This document shows, in pieces, positions 20,029 through 28,153 of a DNA stretch of 32,143 nucleotides. How positions within the stretch are numbered: position 1 is the first letter of the stretch; every line of letters starts with the position of its first letter. Both the position numbers and the translations under genes were made by a program. Location of the stretch: IMG/VR virus record IMGVR_UViG_3300027996_000113, positions 1 to 32,143 of that record. One strand, 5' to 3'. The DNA is from a virus. The notes below the pieces were generated by a model. The model did not search any database. It was given only the letters and a program-made list of their open reading frames with translations, and had not been told where the DNA came from.

Positions 20029-21705
20029 ATGCTAGACTATGAAAGTAGGCTAAAAGTAATGTCTGAACCTTTATTCTTTAGTGAGCTTGAATCAGAGGCC
20101 GGATGGTCTGAGATCAAGAGAGCTATTAGAAATAGTGTAACTCAGGAAAAGTATAACAGAGTATTAAACTACTTTAGTTATCCTTTAGCTATTGTATCTA
20201 TATCAGATGATATATTAGGGGATCTTAACAGAGTTTTTAATGGCAGGAATGCAAATTTTAGCGTACAATATCCCAATAAAAGAGCAGAAGCTCAGGCAAA
20301 TGAGCTGCTTTTGTACCTGAATACAAGAGGATACATAGAAAAAGTAGGTAGGAGAGCATTCAAGTGTAAACCTCAGACCATAGTAGTAGTAGATAAGGAT
20401 GCAGATGGAATACCTTACTATGTTACTGTAGAGGCTGATAAGCTGATAGGGTATAAATTATCACAGTGTAAGAGTCATTTTAAGTATATTATCTTCGATC
20501 ATTCTCATGGAGTAGATGAGTTAGGGAAGTACTATAGAGTAGCTTTTTATGATGATGAGTTCTATAGAGTTTTAGAGGTCAGGGATAAAAAATATACTTT
20601 GATCCTGGAGAATCCTCACAATCTAGGGTACTGTCCTGCCCGGTGGTTTATAGATGAGCCATTGAATACTACAGATGATGTTAAGCGTTATGCTCCATTA
20701 TCTGCAGTACTGGGTAGCATGAGTGAGTGGCAGCAGTTCCATGCTTATAGCTATTATGCTGAGCATTATGGAGTATTCCCGGTAGTGGAATATGCTGCAG
20801 CAGTATGTGAGGATGATCATTGTGTTAATGGCCTGGTTAGTGTTCCATTGGATAATGGAGAGATGTCTACTCCTACAAACTGTCCTACCTGCTCATCTAA
20901 TAAGTTTAGTGGAGCAGGTACAGCTATCCAGATCAATCCAAAGATAGACAATGAGGAGAATGATGTTAGTGGTTACTTCCGTTTTATATCTCCTCCTACT
21001 GCTAATTTGGACTTTGAGCAAAAGAAACAGGACCAAAGAGAGAACTTTATAAAGGTAAATACTACAGGATTCAATGATCTGATCAATAAGGAAGCAGTTA
21101 ATGAGGATCAGGTAAGGTCATTAATGGAGGATAGAAAAAAGCCTCTGTTAAGGTTAGCAGGGATCTGTAATAGATTGCATAAGTGGTTAATTAAAACTGC
21201 TGTAAAGTTAGCAATAGATACTACAGTTAAGGTCCATGCTAACTATGGTACTGAATGGTTTTTATTAACAGAGGCACAACTACAACAGCTATTTGTAGGA
21301 GCAAAAACTGCCGGGATGCCTGAGTCTGAGATAGATCAGATATATAAGCTGCTGATAGAAACAAAATATAAGGGAGATCCTCAGACAGTACAAAAGCTAA
21401 TGATAGAAAATAATCTTAATCCATCTCCATATTATACTCTGGAAGAGTGCTATAAAAAAGCAGAGCAGGGAGTAATGTTAGATCATGACTTATATATTAA
21501 AGCAAATTTTATTAAGTTTGTATCTAAGTTTGAGCGTGAAAACGGATCATTAGTAGAATTTGGATCAGATATTACCTTTGAGCAAAAAATAGAAATTATT
21601 TATAATACTTTTTTAAACTATGTAAAAGATGAAACAGCACAAAATGATAGCAGGGAATCTATCCAAGAGCAAGGAACTAACTCAAGTGATCAATCAGTTT
21701 CCTAA
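20029..21705 (+). CDS. Portal protein
   Basis: This is a protein of about 558 residues with the size, helical/beta mix and gene position of a phage portal, the dodecameric ring through which DNA enters the capsid. I prefer the ATG at 20029 (MLDYESRLKVMSEPLFFSEL), 10 bases after the upstream stop. An earlier ATG at 19963 would add 22 residues and overlap the upstream gene. Residues 260-288 hold Cys260, Cys265, Cys285 and Cys288, a zinc-ribbon-like set unusual in portals. The C-terminal helical part (after about 340) fits the stem and wing. Assignment is by position and general features, with no exact family motif. Confidence 0.72.
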   Translation: MLDYESRLKVMSEPLFFSELESEAGWSEIKRAIRNSVTQEKYNRVLNYFSYPLAIVSISDDILGDLNRVFNGRNANFSVQYPNKRAEAQANELLLYLNTRGYIEKVGRRAFKCKPQTIVVVDKDADGIPYYVTVEADKLIGYKLSQCKSHFKYIIFDHSHGVDELGKYYRVAFYDDEFYRVLEVRDKKYTLILENPHNLGYCPARWFIDEPLNTTDDVKRYAPLSAVLGSMSEWQQFHAYSYYAEHYGVFPVVEYAAAVCEDDHCVNGLVSVPLDNGEMSTPTNCPTCSSNKFSGAGTAIQINPKIDNEENDVSGYFRFISPPTANLDFEQKKQDQRENFIKVNTTGFNDLINKEAVNEDQVRSLMEDRKKPLLRLAGICNRLHKWLIKTAVKLAIDTTVKVHANYGTEWFLLTEAQLQQLFVGAKTAGMPESEIDQIYKLLIETKYKGDPQTVQKLMIENNLNPSPYYTLEECYKKAEQGVMLDHDLYIKANFIKFVSKFERENGSLVEFGSDITFEQKIEIIYNTFLNYVKDETAQNDSRESIQEQGTNSSDQSVS

Positions 21706-21979
21706 TCATCAATTCCCTACAGACATTCCTGAACATAACCAAACAGCTTATAACTTTATAGGCATTAGAGTTAAGCAAGGAAAAGGATTAAGCCAGGAAC
21801 TACAGATACATCAGTTCTGCAAGTCTAGTGCAGCATGGGAAGCTCTGTCAGAAGAATTCAAAACTCCTCAATATATGGGTAATTATACTCAGGTTATTAT
21901 GATCCATAACCCGGAGATAAAGCCAAAAAGAAAGGCTAAGCCAAAGGTTAAAAAGCCAATAATAGAAGAAACTAAATAA
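21629..21979 (+). CDS. Hypothetical protein overlapping portal end, 116 aa
   Basis: This is a 116-residue protein that starts inside the portal gene in the +1 frame. The overlap is 77 bases, or 62 if the Met at 21644 is used. The middle is mixed alpha/beta (YNFIGIRVKQGKGLSQELQI) and the C-terminus is a Lys/Pro-rich tail (KPKRKAKPKVKKPI). No family is recognised. It lies between portal and scaffold, so a head-morphogenesis role is likely but unproven. Confidence 0.55.
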   Translation: MKQHKMIAGNLSKSKELTQVINQFPNHQFPTDIPEHNQTAYNFIGIRVKQGKGLSQELQIHQFCKSSAAWEALSEEFKTPQYMGNYTQVIMIHNPEIKPKRKAKPKVKKPIIEETK

Positions 21980-22003
21980 TTAACAAAACATAATAGTGAC
22001 GTT

Positions 22004-22900
22004 ATGGAAGATCAATTTAAAGAGAATTTAAGCACAGATCCTAAGCTACAAGCTCAGGTCCTGGACATTTTAAAGAGTACAGAAGTAGGTAAGGCATATG
22101 CTAAGACAATAGCTCAAAATTATTTTGATGAGAATATAAGCTCTGAACACAAGAAGATCTATGATTATATGGACAATGCTCTGCAGGTATCAGGACTAGA
22201 GAAGCCTGCAGGAGTAAAGACTTCTGAATGGGCAAAGATGATAGCTAATCAGAATAAGGAACTACAGGAAAAGATCAATACTTTAAATAGTAACTCTAAT
22301 CCTAATGAGACATTAAAAAAACTGGAAGAGCTAAAAGCAAAACACATAAAAGAAAAGACAGAGTTAACAAATGCTGCACAAAGTCAAATTAAGGAGAGGG
22401 AGCAGATAATAAATACTTTAAAAGATAAAGAGAAAAGTCTTTTAAGAAACTCAGAAATGCAAAAAGTAATTAGTACTATGGATTTTAATAAGGGATTGGA
22501 TGAATCTCTTATTAGTGATATATTAACCTTAAAAACTCAGGTACTTATAGCTAATAGCAGTGAGGAAGATGGTAAGGTTATATGGAATAAATCTGATGGT
22601 ACTCCTTACAAAGATGGTATAATGAATGCCTCTTTAGAGTTTGTATTACAGCAGGAGTTACAATCAATTATAAATAAGAATGCTGCAGGAGGTGGAGCAG
22701 GGAACGCTCCTACCAATAACGGCGATTATAACGGATCTCAGGTTATCATATCTGAATCTACTTTTAAAACTCAGGAACAATTTTTAATTGAGTTTGACAA
22801 AATAGCACAAAGGAAGGGAATACCTAAGGGCGAAAATTATGATAAATTATATTGGGAAGCATTTGAGAGGTACAGCATAAAGACCTTAAAAGAATACTAA
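22004..22900 (+). CDS. Scaffold-like protein
   Basis: This is a 298-residue, highly charged helical protein with a long predicted coiled coil at about 75-150 (NKELQEKINTLNSNSNPNET and on to KEREQIINTLKDKEKSLLRN) and a glycine-rich flexible hinge AAGGGAGNAPTNNG before the C-terminal helix. It lies between portal and major capsid protein. Scaffold proteins have this make-up and place and direct capsid shell assembly before leaving the head. No protease gene is visible nearby. Confidence 0.7.
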   Translation: MEDQFKENLSTDPKLQAQVLDILKSTEVGKAYAKTIAQNYFDENISSEHKKIYDYMDNALQVSGLEKPAGVKTSEWAKMIANQNKELQEKINTLNSNSNPNETLKKLEELKAKHIKEKTELTNAAQSQIKEREQIINTLKDKEKSLLRNSEMQKVISTMDFNKGLDESLISDILTLKTQVLIANSSEEDGKVIWNKSDGTPYKDGIMNASLEFVLQQELQSIINKNAAGGGAGNAPTNNGDYNGSQVIISESTFKTQEQFLIEFDKIAQRKGIPKGENYDKLYWEAFERYSIKTLKEY

Positions 22901-22920
22901 CCATACAAATACTTTAAAAA

Positions 22921-23964
22921 ATGAGTATAGTAAATTTAAGACGGCAGAATGCCAGAGGATCATATCCTTCTGATCTGGATCGTCAACAGTTAAGACAGCA
23001 AGAATATGGATTCTTAGACCTTGCTGCAAGATCAACATCAGGATTAATTACACAGGCTAACCAGGAGACTATCTGGTATTCATGGGGAGCTCCTGCTGTA
23101 CAGATTCCTGTATTTTCTAAGAACGTAGTAGGTGCTACTGTAGGCAGTATGACATGTGCATTCCCTGTAGAGGATGCTCTGGCTGCCTTAGTTAATGTTA
23201 CCTTTGTAAAAGCATATACAGGCTTCAGAGTTATACCAAGATTAACGGATCAATCAGGCATAGTAGATGAGGCTCAGGATTTCATGCGCCAGTACACAGA
23301 TGCAGAGTTATCACTGGCTACCTACCTGGAGACTCAAGTATATAACACAGTAGATGCTGCTGTAGCTACTACATATAATTCAGCTTTTGTGGGAGCAGCA
23401 GCACGTTATCCATTATTGGCTAATGCATTGCAGGTAGCAGTGGCACAGCAACCATTTTTCTTTAATGATGCCAAGTCTATCATGATGGCCGATGATTTCA
23501 GCAGGTCAGGACTTACAGTAATTGGAGATGCTCAGTTGCCTTCTTATGTAAATCAATATGTTAATCAGGGATCTGGTAATAATCAGAACACTGCAGCACA
23601 ATTTAATGGATTTACATTCGGGTATTCACGCACTACTACTACATCTGCTGCTGCAGTTTCTACAGGCTACGTTATGCCTGAGGGATCTTTGGCAGTTATT
23701 TCTAGAGTTTCTCCTGATGCTCAATTCAACAGGTCAAGCGAATCAGGAATTAGATGGACTGTAGAAAAGTCGGAGCTACTTGGAGGTCTGGATATGGAAA
23801 TGATGATCAAGGATGAGTGTGCTGATATGAGTCTGGTAACAGGTAACGGAGATGATACCAATACCTTAGTAAGAAGTTATCAATTAGGTATTAATGCTGC
23901 GATCATTACTCCTTACAATACTGGAACTAATGGAGGTATCAAGAAATTTGATTATCTACCATAG
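22921..23964 (+). CDS. Major capsid protein
   Basis: This is a 347-residue, Ala/Gly/Thr-rich protein with mostly beta and short helical segments. An N-terminal arm (MSIVNLRRQNARGSYPSDLD) leads to a helical segment (EAQDFMRQYTDAELSLATYL) and a C-terminal part containing EGSLAVISRV and the RSSESGIRWTVEKSELLGGL region. It fits the HK97-like fold in size and in position after the scaffold and before the strong terminator at 23996, which would raise its mRNA yield. The call rests on position and composition. Confidence 0.75.
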   Translation: MSIVNLRRQNARGSYPSDLDRQQLRQQEYGFLDLAARSTSGLITQANQETIWYSWGAPAVQIPVFSKNVVGATVGSMTCAFPVEDALAALVNVTFVKAYTGFRVIPRLTDQSGIVDEAQDFMRQYTDAELSLATYLETQVYNTVDAAVATTYNSAFVGAAARYPLLANALQVAVAQQPFFFNDAKSIMMADDFSRSGLTVIGDAQLPSYVNQYVNQGSGNNQNTAAQFNGFTFGYSRTTTTSAAAVSTGYVMPEGSLAVISRVSPDAQFNRSSESGIRWTVEKSELLGGLDMEMMIKDECADMSLVTGNGDDTNTLVRSYQLGINAAIITPYNTGTNGGIKKFDYLP

Positions 23965-23976
23965 AGTTAATTGATT

Positions 23977-23989
23977 TTTGTATGTTTAA
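23977..23989 (-). repeat. 13-base word TTAAACATACAAA, copy 4, on minus strand
   Basis: This reads TTTGTATGTTTAA on the plus strand, so it is the reverse complement of the plus-strand copies at 9389 and 15461. No start codon follows it on the minus strand here. It lies between the capsid gene stop and the terminator. Confidence 0.4.
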
Positions 23990-23995
23990 TAGGTG

Positions 23996-24027
23996 GGGAA
24001 GTAGTTCTCTTGCTACTTCCCTTTTTT
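23996..24027 (+). terminator. Strong rho-independent terminator after capsid gene
   Basis: GGGAAGTAG (23996-24004) pairs perfectly with CTACTTCCC (24013-24021) around an 8-base loop and is followed by six T residues. It follows the major capsid gene by 31 bases. Partial read-through would still supply the downstream neck and tail genes in lower amounts. Confidence 0.85.
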
Positions 24028-24038
24028 AAAAAATAATT

Positions 24039-25181
24039 ATGTTTGATAACCGAGTAATAGCAGAGTTAAAGAAGGTTGTAGGATGGAAAGATCATTGGGA
24101 CCTGACAGAGATTCCTGCTCTATCTGCAGCATTAACTACTACTGAATCCGGGCAACATTACCAGGATTATCATCCATCTGTCAGACTGGACTATATCCAG
24201 GCACTACTACCTAGTAATTATCCATTAGCTACTTTTTTAGATGATATAGAATCCTCTGCCATCAATCAGATGTTAGAGAAGATGATAACACAAAAAAAGC
24301 TGAATAATGCAGGTATGGACCTGGCTAGGAATGATCTTATCTATGATAATATTCTCAAGGATAAACCTATCATTAATGAGAGCAGATTTGTAGGAGTGGA
24401 GTTTTCTTTAAATTCTGATTCCATTGGATTAAGGGCTATGATCCATCGGATAGGATTATATCTTACAGTAGCGCAGCCTTCCTTAAAATTACATTTATTT
24501 AATAGTTTGCAAAGCAGCGAAGTTGCATATTATACATTTACAAGTACTAGTGCTGATGTCTTTACTTGGTTAGATCAGATAATTAATATAGACTATTCAG
24601 ATGGTAGTGATAACTCCGGAGCAGTCTGGTATTTTGGGTATTACCAGCATGATCTTGTAGGCCAGGCTATACAATATGATTCTCTGAACTGGAAAAATGG
24701 ATATTGCCGTACATGTGATGGAGGCAACAGATCCACAAAATATAATTCTATAAGCAGGTATATTACTATGTCTCCATTTTATATTCCTGCTGCTAGTGTT
24801 CCTACAGTGGGAATTATGTTTGATACTGATGATATGGTCTATACTTATAATAATAATTATGGATTCAATTTTAATATTTCAATTGTATGCAATCTTACTC
24901 AGTTTTGGATAGACAATAGATTAACTATGACTAATGCAATAGGGAAAATAGTAGCATTAAAGGTACTGCAGATGATGAAGGCCAGTAGTCAGGTATCAGC
25001 TATTGAGCAGAATGTACAGATAAACATCATCCGGGATCTGGAAGGAGACAGTGATACTAGGCAAGTACCATTTTGGGCGCAGGTAGAGAGGGCAGTTAAA
25101 ACAACTAATTTAGATCAGGCAAATGTTAATACTACATGTGTTCCATGTGCTAGAAAAGGAGCAATATATGGGGCTGTATAA
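24039..25181 (+). CDS. Putative head/neck structural protein, 380 aa
   Basis: This is a 380-residue protein. The N-terminal third is helical (AINQMLEKMITQKKLNNAGM) and the rest beta-rich with many Tyr and Asn residues. It has CRTC near 229 and CVPC near 368, two CXXC pairs that could bind metal or form disulfides. It directly follows the capsid terminator and overlaps the next start by one base. Adaptor or head-tail joining proteins usually occupy this spot. The family is not recognised. Confidence 0.55.
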   Translation: MFDNRVIAELKKVVGWKDHWDLTEIPALSAALTTTESGQHYQDYHPSVRLDYIQALLPSNYPLATFLDDIESSAINQMLEKMITQKKLNNAGMDLARNDLIYDNILKDKPIINESRFVGVEFSLNSDSIGLRAMIHRIGLYLTVAQPSLKLHLFNSLQSSEVAYYTFTSTSADVFTWLDQIINIDYSDGSDNSGAVWYFGYYQHDLVGQAIQYDSLNWKNGYCRTCDGGNRSTKYNSISRYITMSPFYIPAASVPTVGIMFDTDDMVYTYNNNYGFNFNISIVCNLTQFWIDNRLTMTNAIGKIVALKVLQMMKASSQVSAIEQNVQINIIRDLEGDSDTRQVPFWAQVERAVKTTNLDQANVNTTCVPCARKGAIYGAV

Positions 25182-25633
25182 TGGCAATAGATACTACTAT
25201 ATTAGACAATTTACAACAAACTGTATTAACACTACAGCAAAGCATAAACCTATCAATACAGCAATCTATCAACAGCAATCAGGAAAGGATAAAGGAGCTA
25301 CAGACTCAGGAGCAAATGTATCAGGGCATGGATTCAAAAGGGATAGATATAAAACCTGCTTATGCTGATTCTACAATTAAGATAAAGAGAAGAAAAGGAC
25401 AGCCTACAGATAGAGTTACACTGTTTGATAAAGGAGATTTTTATAACTCTTTAGAGGTCGTAGCAGGAAAAAGTGACATGATCATTAGGACAGTAATTAG
25501 CTATTCTGTTTATATTGTAGCAAAGTATCAGGATGTATTAGGTCTGGATCAGGAGAGTTGGACTAAGTTCCTGGATCAATATACTATACCAATTATTAAA
25601 AATAACTTTGATGATATTATTACAAAATCCTAG
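25181..25633 (+). CDS. Putative head-tail connector protein, 150 aa
   Basis: This is a 150-residue protein. An N-terminal Gln/Ser-rich helix (QSINLSIQQSINSNQERIKE) is followed by a middle with GQPTDRVTLFDKGDFYNSL, where the hydrophobic and Asp/Gly order recalls HK97 gp10-type head-tail connectors. The end is helical (LDQYTIPIIKNNFDDI). The next gene starts inside it (26-base overlap). Its position among neck genes supports the call, but the similarity is weak. Confidence 0.5.
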   Translation: MAIDTTILDNLQQTVLTLQQSINLSIQQSINSNQERIKELQTQEQMYQGMDSKGIDIKPAYADSTIKIKRRKGQPTDRVTLFDKGDFYNSLEVVAGKSDMIIRTVISYSVYIVAKYQDVLGLDQESWTKFLDQYTIPIIKNNFDDIITKS

Positions 25634-26924
25634 CATACCTGTAGCTACTAATGCTATAGAAATAGATGCAGCTATCATTGATATACAAAGTCATTTAGAT
25701 AGTGGATTGTTATGGCTGACTAATGGATATGGCCGGGCATATAAGAATGTAGATTCTACTCAAGGCAATACAGTATATTATCCTGAGGTATATTTAGGTA
25801 CTCAAAACAACAGCCAGAGATATACTAATATTTCTCCTGACAATGATAAGCAAGGGCAATGTTTTTTCTTTGTCACAAAAGAAACTATATCACAGTTTCA
25901 GCCTGGTATGTATTCTTTCCTGACTTATGATACTGCTATAATATTCTCAGTAAACTTAGAGCTAATTAATTCTGCTTTGTTAGGTACAGAGATCTATCAG
26001 CAGATCTTAGTGGCTCAGGTCCGGGATGTACTGACCAGGCAGTTATTAGGTAGCTCCTATCAGCTAAAGATCAATTCTGTAGATCTGCTTTTTGATAATG
26101 TCTTTAGTGAGTTTGATCTAAAGGATGCTGCTCAATTAGAAAAAGCTCCTTTGTCACATTTTAGATTTAATTGCAGTATTACACTACCTGAGGCCTGCCC
26201 TGTTCCATCTTTGGGAGTTTGTCTGATAGGATCTACTTATTCTACTCCTTTTGATGGAGTAAATAGTTATATAATAACAAAGGATGCTTTGAGTGTTTAT
26301 GATTTAGAGGGTAATCAAAAATTTAGCTTTTCTTTTTATATTAAGCCAGATGTAATGCAGGATGGAGATGTGATCAATAAGTTTACTGCTGCATCACCTA
26401 CTGTTGCAAGTGGTTACTTTGTTAGAATGACTGCAGCAGGCAATATAAGGGTAGTATTAATGGCAGATAATATATCAGATAAAATAGATATAAGCTCAGT
26501 AGGTACAGTATCTTCTGGAGTATGGTCGCATGTTGTTGTTACTAATGATGGAAGTCAAACGGCAGCAGGGATAAAAATATACATAAACAAGGTAGTACAA
26601 ACTACGACTATTGCCTTTGATGGATTATCAAGTCCTATAAATAATGCAGGGGAGATATTAAAAATAGGTGCTAATACTGGAAATTCCAGATACTTCTCAG
26701 GGTTAATAGATGATGTAAAAATATGGAATATTGAATTAACAGCAGATCAAAGCAGTTGTCCTACATCATTTGCTGCAACTTCTTTAGTTTTTTATAATAA
26801 GATGGGAGAGGGATCATTATTTGGATTTAGCAATAGACATTATCCTGATGAAACAGGGCTTTCAAATGGTTATTCATCACAGAACATGAGTGTAGCAGAT
26901 ATATCAACAGATACAATTAATTAA
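25608..26924 (+). CDS. Neck/tail protein fused to LamG-like lectin domain
   Basis: This is a 438-residue protein. Residues 1-200 look like a tail-terminator or neck domain (AAIIDIQSHLDSGLLWLTNG, then GTEIYQQILVAQVRDVLTRQ). Residues 210-400 look like a LamG/concanavalin A-type jelly roll: FSFSFYIKP, SSGVWSHVVVTNDGS, GIKIYINKVVQTTTIAFDG and GEILKIGANTGNSRYFSGLIDDVKIWN are the expected strands. Such domains bind sugars or Ca2+. The fusion would put a possible glycan-binding module on the head-tail region. The Met at 25611 is another start. Confidence 0.6.
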   Translation: MMILLQNPSIPVATNAIEIDAAIIDIQSHLDSGLLWLTNGYGRAYKNVDSTQGNTVYYPEVYLGTQNNSQRYTNISPDNDKQGQCFFFVTKETISQFQPGMYSFLTYDTAIIFSVNLELINSALLGTEIYQQILVAQVRDVLTRQLLGSSYQLKINSVDLLFDNVFSEFDLKDAAQLEKAPLSHFRFNCSITLPEACPVPSLGVCLIGSTYSTPFDGVNSYIITKDALSVYDLEGNQKFSFSFYIKPDVMQDGDVINKFTAASPTVASGYFVRMTAAGNIRVVLMADNISDKIDISSVGTVSSGVWSHVVVTNDGSQTAAGIKIYINKVVQTTTIAFDGLSSPINNAGEILKIGANTGNSRYFSGLIDDVKIWNIELTADQSSCPTSFAATSLVFYNKMGEGSLFGFSNRHYPDETGLSNGYSSQNMSVADISTDTIN

Positions 26925-26926
26925 AA

Positions 26927-27157
26927 ATGGAAACCAGATATTTTATAATAGATGCAAATGATCCAAACATAGAGGATATTTTTGCAGTAGTGGTAGGTCA
27001 AAGCTCATCACAAAGATATTCTATTGATGGTCTTAAAGTTGTTGTAAAGCTAAAGCAGGGAGATACAAGTGATTATCCTTTTTTATCACAATATGACGAG
27101 TATGATCATGTGCAGATCTTAGAGCAGTTAAATAATTCAGAATGGCAATCTTTTTAA
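26927..27157 (+). CDS. Small hypothetical protein, 76 aa
   Basis: This is a 76-residue, acidic, beta-rich protein (YFIIDANDPNIEDIFAVVVG, LKVVVKLKQGDTSDYPFL). It starts 2 bases after the LamG fusion gene and overlaps the membrane protein gene by 16 bases. No family is recognised. It may be a small neck or tail accessory. Confidence 0.5.
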   Translation: METRYFIIDANDPNIEDIFAVVVGQSSSQRYSIDGLKVVVKLKQGDTSDYPFLSQYDEYDHVQILEQLNNSEWQSF

Positions 27158-27405
27158 TACAATTTGTTCCGTTTTTTTTGGTTTTTTGGTGGCTAATGCT
27201 TATCATATATAAAATTAATCTACCTCAAAAGTTATACAATAGATTCAAATACAAATTTATTGATAAGCTTACTTCCTGCGAGTTTTGCATGGAATCTCAT
27301 TTAGCCTGCCTTTTAGCTATTCCTTTAGCACTTTATTACCTGAATCCTAAACTATTATTATTTGGCATTATGTCAGCATCACTATCAAACATACTAAAAA
27401 GATGA
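27142..27405 (+). CDS. Small membrane protein with Cys motif (DUF1360-like)
   Basis: This is an 87-residue protein with hydrophobic segments at about 4-24 (FLIQFVPFFLVFWWLMLII) and about 50-80. A CEFCMESH motif at 46-53 precedes the second segment. This CXXC-(x)-H arrangement ahead of a membrane helix is typical of the DUF1360 group of phage and bacterial membrane proteins. A role in membrane contact during infection or lysis is possible. It lies between neck and tail chaperone genes, which is odd for a holin. Confidence 0.5.
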   Translation: MAIFLIQFVPFFLVFWWLMLIIYKINLPQKLYNRFKYKFIDKLTSCEFCMESHLACLLAIPLALYYLNPKLLLFGIMSASLSNILKR

Positions 27406-27881
27406 TCAAGTTATCCAAGAAAAAAGTAGAGGTTATATTTTTTGACAGCATAGAGGAGATGCCTCATAGAAGATACATGAAATTTAATAAGGAGATGATG
27501 AGAGCAAACGAGGTAGGCAATACTGTAGCTGACATGATGAAAAGAGTAGACCGGGCAATGTCATTTATAGGGGCAAAGGAGAACGATAAAGCCATGAAGG
27601 AGCTGAGCAATGCAAAGATGAGCTACAGTTATGCTCAGAATCAGCTAGAACCTAAAGGACTAGCATTAGCTGCTATGGTAAAGAGCATTAACGGAGTGCA
27701 GAAGGATGATATTACTACATCAGGACTGCAGGATACATTATCTTTCCTGCAGGATATAGGAATCACTAAAAAAGAGCTAGATGATACATCCGGAAGTATA
27801 AAAAAAAAGTTGAGAGGGAGCTTAAAATTTTCTTTCCTCTCCAATTTGAAGGACAAAATATCATCTATAACCAAGCATTAA
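27402..27881 (+). CDS. Tail assembly chaperone, short form (G-like)
   Basis: This is a 159-residue mainly helical protein with Met-, Lys-rich helices (VADMMKRVDRAMSFIGAKEN) directly upstream of the tape measure gene, the position of the gpG chaperone in long non-contractile tails. It binds the tape measure protein and recruits tail tube subunits. It ends at 27881. Near its end, A_AAA_AAG at 27803-27809 can shift ribosomes by -1 to give a G-T fusion. The zero frame ends in SGSIKKKLRGSLKFSFLSNL. Confidence 0.75.
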   Translation: MIKLSKKKVEVIFFDSIEEMPHRRYMKFNKEMMRANEVGNTVADMMKRVDRAMSFIGAKENDKAMKELSNAKMSYSYAQNQLEPKGLALAAMVKSINGVQKDDITTSGLQDTLSFLQDIGITKKELDDTSGSIKKKLRGSLKFSFLSNLKDKISSITKH

Positions 27882-28153
27882 TTAAGAAGTTAGATAGTCA
27901 GTTGGCAGTAATAATTGAGGGAGATAAAGCACTGGACAAGAATCAAATAGCAACCAATGAACTGTTAAGGCTAATAAATCCTAACTACTGGAATCTGAAT
28001 ATAGACAAAAATGCAGAAAAGGATATAGAATTGGGTTTTGAGGAGTTCATGTTAACAGTAAAAGAGCATACTACTGAGGACCTGGACAACATAACTACAT
28101 TTAGATTCTATTCTCTTTTGGATTACATAAAAAAGAAACAAAATGGCAGATAG
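27402..28153 (+). CDS. Tail assembly chaperone, -1 frameshift fusion (G-T-like)
   Basis: A -1 shift at the A_AAA_AAG heptamer (27803-27809) joins 136 residues of the short form to 114 residues of the -1 frame, about 250 in all. The -1 frame is open from 27785 to 28153 and reads VERELKIFFPLQFEGQNIIY after the slip. Its early part has no ATG. The only start-like codon near 27902 is TTG, which argues that it is not a separate gene. Lambda gpG/gpGT works in the same way: the T part recruits the tape measure and tail tube. The downstream hairpin and gene order support the call. Confidence 0.78.
27803..27841 (+). promoter_or_regulatory. Programmed -1 ribosomal frameshift site
   Basis: The slippery heptamer A_AAA_AAG (27803-27809) lies in a run of nine A residues. 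An 8-bp stem GAGAGGGA (27812-27819) with TTCCTCTC (27834-27841), one G-U pair and a 14-base loop follows after 2 bases. A close stimulatory structure of this kind is expected for efficient shifting, though the spacing is shorter than the usual 5-9 bases. Confidence 0.72.

Noticed and set aside
27902-28153. Independent 83-residue gene downstream of the tail chaperone
   Set aside because: Its only start is TTG at 27902, and the same frame continues open upstream to 27785 across an A_AAA_AAG heptamer, so it is better explained as the -1 frameshift extension of the preceding gene.
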